From positions 1 to 35,931 of the forward strand of contig CALZHT010000026.1 in NCBI GenBank assembly GCA_945787445.1: DNA of 35,931 nucleotides, written 5' to 3'. Both the position numbers and the translations under genes were made by a program. Positions 7,848-16,552 of this stretch are shown piece after piece (within the stretch, counting starts at the first letter, position 1; each line of letters begins with the position of its first letter). The notes beneath the pieces were generated by a model, which was not told the origin of the DNA, did not search any database, and saw only the letters and a program-made list of their open reading frames with translations. This DNA is from an uncultured Desulfobulbaceae bacterium. Lineage in GTDB: Bacteria; Desulfobacterota; Desulfobulbia; Desulfobulbales; CALZHT01.

Positions 7848-8339
7848 TTATTTATCCGGTTGCGGTTTTGGAACCAGGACCAGATCGAAAACAGCCCCTT
7901 TTGCTCCCATTTTCGGGTAATGCTGGGTAACCAGAGTCTCAAAGCCTGGAGCCGAGATCATCATGTGAATATGGGGTGGTCTTCCGGAATAACCGGGAGG
8001 AAAATTGCTTTCAAAAGCATACCGCCCATTGTTGCCTGAAAAGATTATGGCGCGGTGCGCATCATCATATTGGCCATCCGGCCCGGTTAGCCACAATTCT
8101 ATTTTTGCATTGTTAATGGGATTGCACTCCCTGTTGGACTTCACCATTCCTGTCAGATTATAGCCTTTTCCAACGCGTGCACGGACCGGCGCGTTTGGCC
8201 GGTAAAAAGGTCCGAGGACATCGGGCGGGGTCGGTCGGCAAGCTCCAGGTAATTTTTTTTCTGACTGGGCCGGACAGGCGGTGAGAAGGAACAGCAGGAG
8301 GAGAAAGCCTAAAATAAACGGTATACGTGGTGTCTTCAT
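7848..8339 (-). CDS. Intradiol ring-cleavage dioxygenase-like lipoprotein
   Basis: A 163-residue protein with a lipoprotein signal peptide (lipobox LTAC, Cys22) and a single domain of the intradiol dioxygenase/protocatechuate 3,4-dioxygenase beta fold. All four non-haem Fe(III) ligands appear present: Tyr91 in GQYDD, Tyr117 in PPGYSG, and His123/His125 in RPPHIH. Catalytic family members open catechol rings; envelope-anchored relatives are common and mostly uncharacterised, so the substrate is unknown. The start was taken at the second in-frame ATG, directly before the signal peptide (GTGGGA upstream); the ATG 18 nt upstream has no ribosome binding site. It lies 61 nt behind the spermidine-synthase-like gene and is probably last in that operon. 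Confidence 0.75.
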   Translation of the reverse strand: MKTPRIPFILGFLLLLFLLTACPAQSEKKLPGACRPTPPDVLGPFYRPNAPVRARVGKGYNLTGMVKSNRECNPINNAKIELWLTGPDGQYDDAHRAIIFSGNNGRYAFESNFPPGYSGRPPHIHMMISAPGFETLVTQHYPKMGAKGAVFDLVLVPKPQPDK

Positions 8340-8400
8340 ATTCCCACTGTATAGCAAAATCGAGACAGGAAAAAAGAGATATTTTTTATTTATTTACAAT

Positions 8401-10857
8401 TCAGTCCATGAAAAGAGAAGTCATGGCTGCCACACAATAAAGGGCCAGGGCCAGTAATACCACGGTGGTGAATCCGAATTGGATGGCAAGCATAGTGGCT
8501 AAGACGGCGCTGATCACTGAGGCGCAGCCATTCACTCCCCAGGCCCAGGGCACCAGCCAGGGTCTGGAATCGCCAACCCGTGTTAAAGCAGCCGGAAACG
8601 GCATGCCCATAAAAAAGGCCAGGGGGGCTATGAGCAGAATGGATACAATAATTTTCAGAACATCCGACAGGCCAAAGAGTTGGGCAAAAAGAGTGTTCAA
8701 GCTGAGAAGGTAGACGATCACCAGGATTGTCATGGCGGCAACCGGCAGGGTTATGCCTGACCATTTTCCCCCTTCCTTAATGATTTTTTTGGAAAAAGCG
8801 CTGCCAAAACCGGCAAAAATAAGAAATGAGGCAAGCACCACGGTTACAGCATAAAGCGGATGGCTCAGAAATAGGATGAACCTCTGGATAAAGGCAATTT
8901 CAAGGAAGAGGAAAGCTAGGCCGATGGCGGAAAAATATACAAAGATCTGCCATTTTCCTTGGGCTGTTGTCTCTTTCTCCGGCAGCCTGCGTTTAAGAAA
9001 GAGCAGTGGTAAAAGAATCAGAATGAGGCTGGCTGTCAAAGCCTGGACAAGAGTGGCAACCAGGACCAGATACCCTGATTCCACTAGAGCCATGCCTCCC
9101 TGGCCGCGCAGGGCAATGATCTCCGGCAGGAGTTGCCATTTAAAAAAATGAAAGAAATATGGGGTATTATCCGTTGCCGGCCTGATGTGAAACTTGTACT
9201 GGTCAAAGAAAGCATCACTGTGTCTATCATTTATTATGGTCTGAGCTCCCTCATAAAAAAATGGTTCTCTGAGGACATTGAACTGGTTGGCTTCACTGGT
9301 TGCCATGCCGGGATAATAGGCAACATCAAAGGATCTTTCGGAACAGAAGCGCTTGAGTGCTGCAATTTCCTGATCAGTAATCCGACTTTTTTTAATGAGC
9401 AGGGTGCTTGTCTGCCAGCCCCTGATGAGAACAAGGTGCTGTCCAGGATGAGGAATTCCCTCTTTTTCGAGAGCTTTCACCGCAGTAGCGAGGAGCTTAA
9501 ACGTGTCCCTGGGGGGCAGTTTAAGCCAGCGGCTGATGGAAAGAATACCGTCGGTTTGCAGACGATGAAAATATTTTTGGAACGCTTCAACAGTGTAAAG
9601 ATAGTTCTCACTAAGGGCATAGAGTCCAGCTGATGAGGCGCTGAAAGAGTCAAGCAAGGAAAGCTGGATAAGGTCATACCATGTAGCGGTTTTCTCCACG
9701 AATCCTCTGGCCTCTTTTGTGTAAAGGTTGACCCTTGGTCCCTTAAATAGATCACCGCTAAAGAAACCGTAGTTCTCTACAACCAGGTCGACCAGCTGAT
9801 GATTGAGTTCCACAGCATCAATTTTAGGGACCTGGTGATATTTGGCCAATAGAAGGTCTACTCCGCCTCCTGCGCCGAGAATAAGGATCTGTTCCGGCTT
9901 TTGGAGGTGATAGGGCAGTGCGGTGGTGGTTTGGTCCAGATATCCATATCCTGCTTGATTTTCAAGCTGTTTTGTAATGACTGTCAGTGAGTCGCCGTCA
10001 GTAAAAATACCCAGTTGTTCCGGCGGAATGACCGTTGCGTTAAGGCTCAAGCCCGGTGCGTAACGGAAGGGGACAACCTTGTTTTCTAACACGGTCAGCC
10101 AGCCCAGAGGGCTTGATCGTTCTGTAAGTATCTTGGAGCCTGAAAGGAGCATTTGCTGCGCAAGTCCTTTGTAGGGCGAGATTAAGGGAGTGGTCCAATT
10201 GTTGGGGGCGGCGAGGGGAAGAGTGGCAAGAACAAGAAAAAAGAAGATCCTGTTAAGCGGTTTCATGCCGGTCTCCCACCAGGCAATACCAGCTCCACAA
10301 AGGATGAGACTGGCGAGAAGACTCAAAGCCTTGTCAGGAAAAACCAGAAAGAGCAAAACTATAATGAAAATGCTTCCTAGACCGGCACCAATCAGATCAG
10401 CGGCGTAAATCCGGGATATGCTCTGGGGGAACCGAGCTAATGCCAGGGCAACAGCGGAGGCTGCGAAAAAAAACGGCAGAGCAAGGAGTAGAAAGACCAG
10501 AAGAATCTTGAGAAACGGGGCCGCGGTCCAGAGTATTTCCTCAGGATTGAACTGCAGAGTCTGGGCGGCAAGGAAGCAAAAGGGCACTGCAACACCGAAC
10601 AGCACAATGTTTGCTAGGAAAACAGCTTGAAAATTGGCTAAAAGTTTTTCCCTGGCAATGGAAAGGAAGGTGCCGCTTGCCCCAAAGCCCAGGAGAGCAA
10701 GGCTGATGACCATGTAGGCAAAATGGTGAAACTGGACAATGGAAAAAAGCCGCATCAAGAGGATTTCATAAGCCAGGGCGGTTCCAGAGATAATGGAAAT
10801 TGTCAGGCGGGGTGGCTGCAGAGGCAGGATTTTGTGTGAATCAAAATTCTTGCTCAT
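8401..10857 (-). CDS. Multi-pass membrane spermidine-synthase-like protein
   Basis: An 818-residue protein made of an N-terminal block of about six transmembrane helices (residues 15-215), a soluble spermidine-synthase/methyltransferase-like domain (about 240-560), and a C-terminal block of about six or seven helices (about 595-815). The nucleotide-type loop ILGAGGGVD is near 326-334, followed by the acidic DAVELN near 348-352 that binds the ribose of (decarboxylated) S-adenosylmethionine. Such membrane-embedded SpeE-like proteins are widespread, but few have a proven function, so true polyamine synthesis should not be assumed. The upstream isoaspartyl methyltransferase gene ends 26 nt before this start, indicating cotranscription. 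Confidence 0.8.
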   Translation of the reverse strand: MSKNFDSHKILPLQPPRLTISIISGTALAYEILLMRLFSIVQFHHFAYMVISLALLGFGASGTFLSIAREKLLANFQAVFLANIVLFGVAVPFCFLAAQTLQFNPEEILWTAAPFLKILLVFLLLALPFFFAASAVALALARFPQSISRIYAADLIGAGLGSIFIIVLLFLVFPDKALSLLASLILCGAGIAWWETGMKPLNRIFFFLVLATLPLAAPNNWTTPLISPYKGLAQQMLLSGSKILTERSSPLGWLTVLENKVVPFRYAPGLSLNATVIPPEQLGIFTDGDSLTVITKQLENQAGYGYLDQTTTALPYHLQKPEQILILGAGGGVDLLLAKYHQVPKIDAVELNHQLVDLVVENYGFFSGDLFKGPRVNLYTKEARGFVEKTATWYDLIQLSLLDSFSASSAGLYALSENYLYTVEAFQKYFHRLQTDGILSISRWLKLPPRDTFKLLATAVKALEKEGIPHPGQHLVLIRGWQTSTLLIKKSRITDQEIAALKRFCSERSFDVAYYPGMATSEANQFNVLREPFFYEGAQTIINDRHSDAFFDQYKFHIRPATDNTPYFFHFFKWQLLPEIIALRGQGGMALVESGYLVLVATLVQALTASLILILLPLLFLKRRLPEKETTAQGKWQIFVYFSAIGLAFLFLEIAFIQRFILFLSHPLYAVTVVLASFLIFAGFGSAFSKKIIKEGGKWSGITLPVAAMTILVIVYLLSLNTLFAQLFGLSDVLKIIVSILLIAPLAFFMGMPFPAALTRVGDSRPWLVPWAWGVNGCASVISAVLATMLAIQFGFTTVVLLALALYCVAAMTSLFMD

Positions 10858-10883
10858 TATGATGCTCAGGCAATGTACTCACA

Positions 10884-11639
10884 TTAATGTTTTCCTGTTA
10901 ACGGTACAAATCGAACCGGCAGAAGCTGCCTGGTCTGCACTTTGCCTTCTTCATTTTTCTCTACCAGCAGAAGATGTTGGACAAGAAACCTGGTACCGAC
11001 CGGTATGACCATACGGCCGCCTTTTTTAAGCTGCTGGATCAGGGGCGGCGGAATATGGCTTGCTGCTGCGGTAACAACGATGCCATCAAAAGGCCCTTTT
11101 TCTTGCCAGCCATAATACCCATCCCCGATTCGAACGGTTATATTGTTATAGCCAAGTGTTTTGAGCTTTTCTTTTGCCTTTTCCCCCAATGGTTCAATGA
11201 TCTCAATTGTAAAGACTTTTGCGGCAATTTCTGCTAGGACAGCTGCCTGATAGCCTGAACCGGTGCCGACCTCAAGGACAATGTCATCCTTATCCGCTTT
11301 CAGCAGATCGGTCATCAGGGCGACTATATAAGGCTGCGAAATGGTCTGGCCATAGCCGATGGGAAGAGGCCTATTTTCGTAGGCAACCGACTTGGAAAAA
11401 ACAGGCACGAACTCATGCCTGGGCACTTTTGCCATAACATCAAGGACTTTATGGTCAAGAGACTTCATGTCCGTGAGCAGGCCGATATCCTTGGCCTCCT
11501 TTGCAATGAGGCGGACCATTGCCATGCGGGCAGAGGCATAGTCCTCCACGGCCTTAGAATAACTTGCCCAGCAAATGGAGATAACGGCCAGGAGAAGGCA
11601 GGGCAACCTTTTATATTTACTGAACAGAGTGGAAAGCAT
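10884..11639 (-). CDS. pcm: Protein-L-isoaspartate O-methyltransferase, apparently exported
   Basis: A 251-residue isoaspartyl methyltransferase. PRHEFVP, PLPIGYGQTISQPYIVALMTD and the SAM loop LEVGTGSGYQAAVLAE are family hallmarks. It would methylate damaged L-isoaspartyl residues using SAM. Compared with the usual length of about 210 residues it has an N-terminal extension with basic residues, a hydrophobic core (CLLLAVISICWAS) and a plausible cleavage site near SKA-VED, so it looks like an exported form. How SAM would be available outside the cytoplasm is unclear; the segment could instead be a membrane anchor. The ATG was preferred over an adjacent upstream TTG because AGGTGA sits at proper spacing. 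First gene of a probable operon with the two genes that follow. Confidence 0.85.
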   Translation of the reverse strand: MLSTLFSKYKRLPCLLLAVISICWASYSKAVEDYASARMAMVRLIAKEAKDIGLLTDMKSLDHKVLDVMAKVPRHEFVPVFSKSVAYENRPLPIGYGQTISQPYIVALMTDLLKADKDDIVLEVGTGSGYQAAVLAEIAAKVFTIEIIEPLGEKAKEKLKTLGYNNITVRIGDGYYGWQEKGPFDGIVVTAAASHIPPPLIQQLKKGGRMVIPVGTRFLVQHLLLVEKNEEGKVQTRQLLPVRFVPLTGKH

Positions 11640-11864
11640 CAATCACCTATAAAGGATCCGAGTTCATCGTAACCAAGCTATGAAGATTGCACTCGCTTAA
11701 TGGTGTACGATTATCCCGTGGAGTGAAACCTGAGGAAAAGTATAAATTAATGGTTTCACAAGGATTGCTCAGGGTCAAGCGTTTGTAATGAAGTTTACGA
11801 GACAGACCTAAAAGTGGTTTCGAGATGGGATTGAATATGAGAGCGGTTTGCCGGTGCCTTTCCC

Positions 11865-13733
11865 TTACTGTAAAAGCCTGGAGAGATCAATATCTTGGTC
11901 AAGGTCTTCTTCAATCCTATTTTCTGGAAGATTTTGGTCAGACCTTCTTTCCTTCATGGCCGGCAAATAGATATTGAAAGTAGTGCCTTTGTCAGGAGGA
12001 CTGGTCACAGTGATATAGCCATTGTGCTCCTTAATAATACCGTAAACCATGGCTAGACCCAGGCCGGTGCCTTTGCCTTCCACCTTGGTGGTGAAGAAAG
12101 GGTCAAAAATCCGGGAAAGGTTTTCTTGGGGGATACCGCAGCCAGTGTCCGAAACGGTAATCAGGACATAATCGTCCGGCTTTACTTCTGTAGCAATATC
12201 AAGATTATTTTTGTTTAAGTATACAGTTTCCGTTTTGATCTTTAGCTTGCCCTCTCCCTGCATGGAATCTCTAGCATTGAGAATCATGTTCATCAATACC
12301 TGTTCAATCTGGGTGACATCTCCCTCGATTGCTGGAAGGGGCTCCTGTAATTGGCGGATGAGGCTGATTTCCTTAGGGACCAGTCGTGATAGCATGTCGC
12401 AGGTGCTTTCAATCACATTGTTGCAATTAAGAGGAAGGGCATCTGAAACACCGCGACGGGCAAAACTGAGGAGCTGGGAGACTATTTGCGTTCCTCTGCG
12501 GCCCGCTTGCTCAATCATCTTAATATTTGATGTGGCAAATTCGTTGAGATTATCCATTCGCAGAGTAACTTCTGCCATTGAGATAATGGAAGTGAGGATA
12601 TTTTTGAAATCGTGGGAGATACCGCCGGCAAGTTGACCGATGGAATCCATCTTCTGGGAATGGAGCAGTTGTTTCTGCATTTTTTTCTTATCTGTGATAT
12701 TGCGGTGTAAAGACTGGATATACGTTTTACCATCAATTTCGATGGCCTTGGAGCTTACTTCCACGGAAATCGCGCTTCCGTCTTTTTTGAGGTGCCGTGT
12801 TTCAAAGATAAACGATTCTCCGTTCAGGATCCGTTGATATCTTTGTTTGAACAGCTTATGGTCCTGTTCAGCTTCAATGAGCCTGATGTTTGCACCGATA
12901 AGGGCCTCTTTGGGGAACCCATGGATTTCGCAAGCCTTCCGGTTAATGTTGATAATTGTACCCTTTGAATCAGTTATGATTATACCGTCGTTGGCCTGTT
13001 CAAAAAGGGATCGGAGCATTTGCTCTGATTTGTTGAGTTCCTTTGTCCTTTCTTTAATTAAATGTTCAAGGTTGCCGGAATAAAGTTGCAGCGTCTCTTT
13101 GTCTTTCTGCAGTTCAAACTGAAGGGTAAAGGTCTTAATAAGGGTTTTTTGGACGCTGCCTCTCCAAAGCAGGGCAATGGCAAATGTCGCTATGAGAAAG
13201 AAATTGTTGCTGATAAATACAGGAAGCGCGGTAATTGTATCAAAAATAAAAATGGGAACAATATACATCAGGTGGACCAGGCCCACACAGATAGTTGAAA
13301 AAGTGAGATTCAAGGGGATGAAGGCAAGAGCGCTGATGACAATCAAGCTTAATCCTGCATAATAAAAGGACTTGTGGCCATCGAGATTAAGAATCATAAT
13401 TTCGATAGTCGCGGCTGAAACAAGGATGGCAGCGATAATAATTGGATAGATCCTGAGCACACTTAATGTGTTTTTGCCAAGGGCCCAGTTTAAAACTGAG
13501 AGAATAATGAGAATAGTCGAGCAAGAGACCCTGAGTAGAAAAAAGCGGCTGAAGTTTTCAGGAGTTACAAAAAAGTCAACAATTCCGAAAAGGAGAAAGA
13601 GAAATGCACCAACCAGCAGAACTGCACTAAGCCAATAATATGTTAGGTGGAGCAGCTGGTTGTAGATATATTCATTTTTTGATAAGCCGACTTTGGCTGG
13701 TAATTTTTTAGAATTTCCTAAAAAATCAAACAT
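11865..13733 (-). CDS. Six-helix membrane sensor histidine kinase with PAS domain
   Basis: A 622-residue kinase. Residues 30-190 hold about six transmembrane helices with very short loops, a coiled linker covers 195-240, a PAS domain about 240-350, a HisKA domain with phospho-acceptor His374 in [11 protein letters not shown], and a HATPase domain with the N box [10 protein letters not shown], the G1 box DTGCGI and GTGLGL. The short loops suggest it senses a membrane-soluble ligand or membrane state and not a periplasmic ligand. No receiver domain or response regulator gene is adjacent, so its partner lies elsewhere. It follows the PilZ-methyltransferase gene after 183 nt on the same strand and has a strong candidate promoter of its own. 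Confidence 0.9.
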   Translation of the reverse strand: MFDFLGNSKKLPAKVGLSKNEYIYNQLLHLTYYWLSAVLLVGAFLFLLFGIVDFFVTPENFSRFFLLRVSCSTILIILSVLNWALGKNTLSVLRIYPIIIAAILVSAATIEIMILNLDGHKSFYYAGLSLIVISALAFIPLNLTFSTICVGLVHLMYIVPIFIFDTITALPVFISNNFFLIATFAIALLWRGSVQKTLIKTFTLQFELQKDKETLQLYSGNLEHLIKERTKELNKSEQMLRSLFEQANDGIIITDSKGTIININRKACEIHGFPKEALIGANIRLIEAEQDHKLFKQRYQRILNGESFIFETRHLKKDGSAISVEVSSKAIEIDGKTYIQSLHRNITDKKKMQKQLLHSQKMDSIGQLAGGISHDFKNILTSIISMAEVTLRMDNLNEFATSNIKMIEQAGRRGTQIVSQLLSFARRGVSDALPLNCNNVIESTCDMLSRLVPKEISLIRQLQEPLPAIEGDVTQIEQVLMNMILNARDSMQGEGKLKIKTETVYLNKNNLDIATEVKPDDYVLITVSDTGCGIPQENLSRIFDPFFTTKVEGKGTGLGLAMVYGIIKEHNGYITVTSPPDKGTTFNIYLPAMKERRSDQNLPENRIEEDLDQDIDLSRLLQ

Positions 13734-13786
13734 AAATCAATAGGTTGTGCTATATAGTTACAGGTTTCTTTTTGCAAGATCTTCAT

Positions 13787-13816
13787 ATTATAGTGTAAAG
13801 TTCTGTTGCCTGTCCA
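13787..13816 (-). promoter_or_regulatory. Sigma-70-type promoter of the histidine kinase gene
   Basis: On the minus strand a -35 box TGGACA (13816-13811, five of six) is separated by 18 nt from a perfect -10 box TATAAT (13792-13787). The start codon of the kinase is 53 nt further downstream. It indicates the kinase can be expressed independently of the upstream PilZ gene. Confidence 0.5.
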
Positions 13817-13916
13817 GCCATGTCTTACAAAGATTATGACTAGGCTTTCAGGCAAGGTTGGAGATTTTAGCCCTGCTGCCGGTCAGGACCAGTTTTTAGG
13901 CACCGCGAATTCACAA

Positions 13917-15392
13917 TCAATCTTTTGTTACAATATAGAAGACAATGACACCTGAACGATCAGTTTTTACTTGAACTGCTCTGGAAGGAATGGAGGTTTT
14001 TTTGAAAAGAGCAGCGCTGTCATTTTTTGTCCGGTGGATGATGGGCCAGTCTACGATCCAGTTGAATTCCTCAATATTATATTTTTCGCTGTTTGGAAAA
14101 GCACATATAAATTTGCCCTGTGGATTCAAAAGATCGTAAAGTGAGTTCATTAATCGAACCAGGGTCTCGTCTCTTACATAATCGAAAAGGCCAAGAGTGT
14201 AGATGATGTCCTGTGGGCCGAATTCTCTCATATTTTTTTCATGGCTTAGCATACGTATGGCGTTATATTTGCGAAGAATAAGGTTGGATTTTAGGCCGGT
14301 ATGCGTAAAACGATCCGCGGCAAAATCAAGGGCCTCGGAATCAAGATCAATGCCTGTGATCATGGCTTGAGAAGATTCTAATTCTGATGCTATTTCAAAT
14401 AGATCCCGACAGGAACCGCAGGCAACACTGAGAATGTTGAGGGTTTTCCGGTTGGTAATTTCCTTAAGGAGAATTTTTTTTAGAAGTTCTTTCCGGCCCC
14501 TTACCCCATACGCTAAGGCATTATTCAGGAAGTTTTCGTCTAGCAGATAGCCGAGTCCGATAGATTTTGGTACGTTCCTGTAAATGTCTTCAATGATTTT
14601 AAAGTCGCCGGGATATCCTTGCGGCCAGGTTCGCGCCCATCTCACCAAATAGCTTTTGGTCATGAAACGGTTTGTTTTCTCGATAAACTCCTGGCGCATC
14701 TTGTGCAGTAGATCACAGTCGTTGACAAGCAGGGTTTCTATTGTCCGGCAGTAAGAGCAAATTTCCCTTACTGCGTAAAGCGTTTCTTTTAAAAGACTAT
14801 TTTTATTTATTCGCCCGGCAAGGTATTTTTTTTCGATGGTTTCCAGGGTATGATTGAAATATTCTGTTGCCCAGTTAATAGAATCAAAACAGTGGGTATG
14901 CACTTCCTTGCTGTAAATTGTAAAGGCCTGATCTTCAGTGAAGTCAAGGCTTCTGAAACATTTTTCGCATCTTTTGCTTTTCCGAGTTTTGATCATGCCA
15001 CAGAAAGGGCAATGGAGTGAATCCTTGAGATTATTGCTGATAATTTTCCAAAGATATTTACGGCTTGAATCGTTAATCGTCTCGAACTGGAGAGCAAATC
15101 CTTTTTTGTTTTTCCAGACCACTTTGCCATGAAAGCAGAAATTTGTTTCATTATAGAAAGTTGTGTTGAGTTTGAGGGTGGACCTCACCGGCACTGTAAT
15201 GTTTGTTTTAATAAAAGCTCCACCAAGGCTGATATTAGCAGTTCTTGCCCGGATGTTTTTGCTTTGCTCTCCCGCATTAAGCTGAAATTCGACTGGTAAT
15301 TCCACTTTACATCTCGCATCAATCCTTGCACCTTGGTGCGTCTTTCTTTTTGTGGTAGATTTTTTTAATTCAGTTGTAAGGGACAAATTCAT
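13917..15392 (-). CDS. PilZ - zinc ribbon - SAM methyltransferase fusion protein
   Basis: A 491-residue fusion. Residues 20-120 are a PilZ domain with the c-di-GMP signatures R23xxxR27 and N53-x-S55-x-x-G. Residues 128-145 form a CxxC-x10-CxxC zinc ribbon. A helical region follows, then a class I methyltransferase (about 250-490) with the SAM loop LSVACGSCRD (321-330), GIDLD (347-351) and the segments GYPGDF, LGLFDYV and DWPIIHR. From memory these segments match the family annotated as 'extracellular factor 3-hydroxypalmitic acid methyl ester' synthases. c-di-GMP binding and a lipid-like substrate are inferred. The start is the second ATG, behind GAGGT at 8 nt. The histidine kinase gene lies downstream. 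Confidence 0.8.
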   Translation of the reverse strand: MNLSLTTELKKSTTKRKTHQGARIDARCKVELPVEFQLNAGEQSKNIRARTANISLGGAFIKTNITVPVRSTLKLNTTFYNETNFCFHGKVVWKNKKGFALQFETINDSSRKYLWKIISNNLKDSLHCPFCGMIKTRKSKRCEKCFRSLDFTEDQAFTIYSKEVHTHCFDSINWATEYFNHTLETIEKKYLAGRINKNSLLKETLYAVREICSYCRTIETLLVNDCDLLHKMRQEFIEKTNRFMTKSYLVRWARTWPQGYPGDFKIIEDIYRNVPKSIGLGYLLDENFLNNALAYGVRGRKELLKKILLKEITNRKTLNILSVACGSCRDLFEIASELESSQAMITGIDLDSEALDFAADRFTHTGLKSNLILRKYNAIRMLSHEKNMREFGPQDIIYTLGLFDYVRDETLVRLMNSLYDLLNPQGKFICAFPNSEKYNIEEFNWIVDWPIIHRTKNDSAALFKKTSIPSRAVQVKTDRSGVIVFYIVTKD

Positions 15393-15985
15393 AAGAAAGT
15401 ACCTCAAAATTGCAGACATTTATCTGAAGTGCGGAGATTTCCCGCAGCTTGTTGCAGCGCAGCATTAATCCCGTTTCTAACGGGACCCTGCAGAAATTCA
15501 ATTTCCTGCGTTATTTTGAGCCGGAAATGGTTGTTGAATGAACAGGAAACATGCAAAAAAAGTTGACCATTGACCATAGCAATTGGAGTGCCAAAGAATA
15601 TTAATAGTTATGTGGCAAGGAAAAAATGATGACATCCCATCCTAATCTGTTGCCGGAATGTATATAAAACTATACATAAAAAATGTTAGGAAAATTCTTT
15701 ATTTCATTGATTGGTTGAGATAAATTGGTAGTCATGCTCTGATGCATTCTGCACGACAAGTTGACTGGATAAAAATGAAGTATTAAAAAGTTTGTTCAAT
15801 ACTATTTGTCCTGCAAATTAACAAGGCCTTGAAATCGACAGCTTTGATCTGTATCACATGCCAAGGAGAGTCAAAGAATAGATAACGGCGTCGGAATATT
15901 GACAGCACAACTGCCGCTTTATATAGGATCTGGAATATTTTTTGGTAATGACAGTTGGCACCCAATGTTTGTAAGGGAATGGGAT
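15393..15985. other. 593-nt divergent intergenic region
   Basis: This region separates the divergent PilZ fusion and DUF2452 genes. It is AT-rich and contains a perfect hairpin at 15469-15485 near the PilZ gene. On the plus strand TTGACT (15761-15766), 17 nt, TAAAAA (15784-15789) is a weak promoter candidate. The DUF2452 frame stays open upstream to a TTG at 15899, but the codons before 15986 have no family similarity that I recognise. No other gene is seen. Confidence 0.5.
15469..15485. repeat. Perfect 7-bp hairpin upstream of the PilZ fusion gene
   Basis: TCCCGTT (15469-15475), loop TCT, AACGGGA (15479-15485). It is 77 nt upstream of the chosen start codon, inside the probable leader or promoter of the PilZ fusion gene, so it may be a 5' leader structure or an operator. 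Confidence 0.7.
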
Positions 15986-16480
15986 ATGGGCGAAGAATAT
16001 AAGAAATACCAAGGAGAATGGGGCCTTGATGGACCTGACCGCTGCGTCCCTGTACCGATGAGTCGCCTTGCCCCACCCATTGAGCTGGTCGACTTGGAAA
16101 GAGAGATCGAGAAAGCGGATCTTCTTTTGAATACCAGATTGAGTGCCAAGCTAAGAGTATTAGCCGATCAGATCAAGGCATTACAGCAGGAAGCCCGCAA
16201 GGTGCTTGATGAGGCAAGACAGGACCGGGATTTACACCGGGTGCGCTGCACATTCAAACGTAGGCCCGGCCATTTGTACCATCTCTATCGCCATGAAGAC
16301 GGAAGCCTTTATTTTTCTCTACTTTCCCCGGAAGATTGGAATGGCAAGCCCCCGCACTCATTCGAAGGATCCTATCGCCTGGAAGCGGATATGTCATGGA
16401 CACCTGCGGAGCAGATTAATTCTCCGGACGATAGCAGCGAATTGATAAAACGGCTGCTCGAGGATTCACAATTGAAATAA
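15986..16480 (+). CDS. DUF2452 protein, bacterial homologue of human C1orf50
   Basis: A 164-residue soluble protein of unknown function. Its core, from ELVDLEREIEKAD through LADQIKALQQEARKVL, RVRCTFKRRPGHLYHLY, YFSLLSPEDW and SFEGSYRLEADMSWTP, follows the DUF2452 (C1orf50) pattern closely: a helical half, then a short aromatic-rich beta part. The eukaryotic member has no settled function that I know of. The start is uncertain: the ATG at 15986 has AAGGG upstream at usable spacing, while a TTG at 15899 or ATG at 15965 would add 29 or 7 residues. It is a lone gene, convergent with the DUF1566 gene. Confidence 0.75.
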   Translation: MGEEYKKYQGEWGLDGPDRCVPVPMSRLAPPIELVDLEREIEKADLLLNTRLSAKLRVLADQIKALQQEARKVLDEARQDRDLHRVRCTFKRRPGHLYHLYRHEDGSLYFSLLSPEDWNGKPPHSFEGSYRLEADMSWTPAEQINSPDDSSELIKRLLEDSQLK

Positions 16481-16552
16481 TAATAACAGGCAATTTTGTT
16501 GGTGATGGATCTGCTCTTCATACGAAATGGTCTAAAAACAGAACAGGTATGT

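Noticed and set aside
9133-9633. 166-codon plus-strand open frame
   Set aside because: Antisense within the well-supported membrane SpeE-like gene; no recognisable domain.
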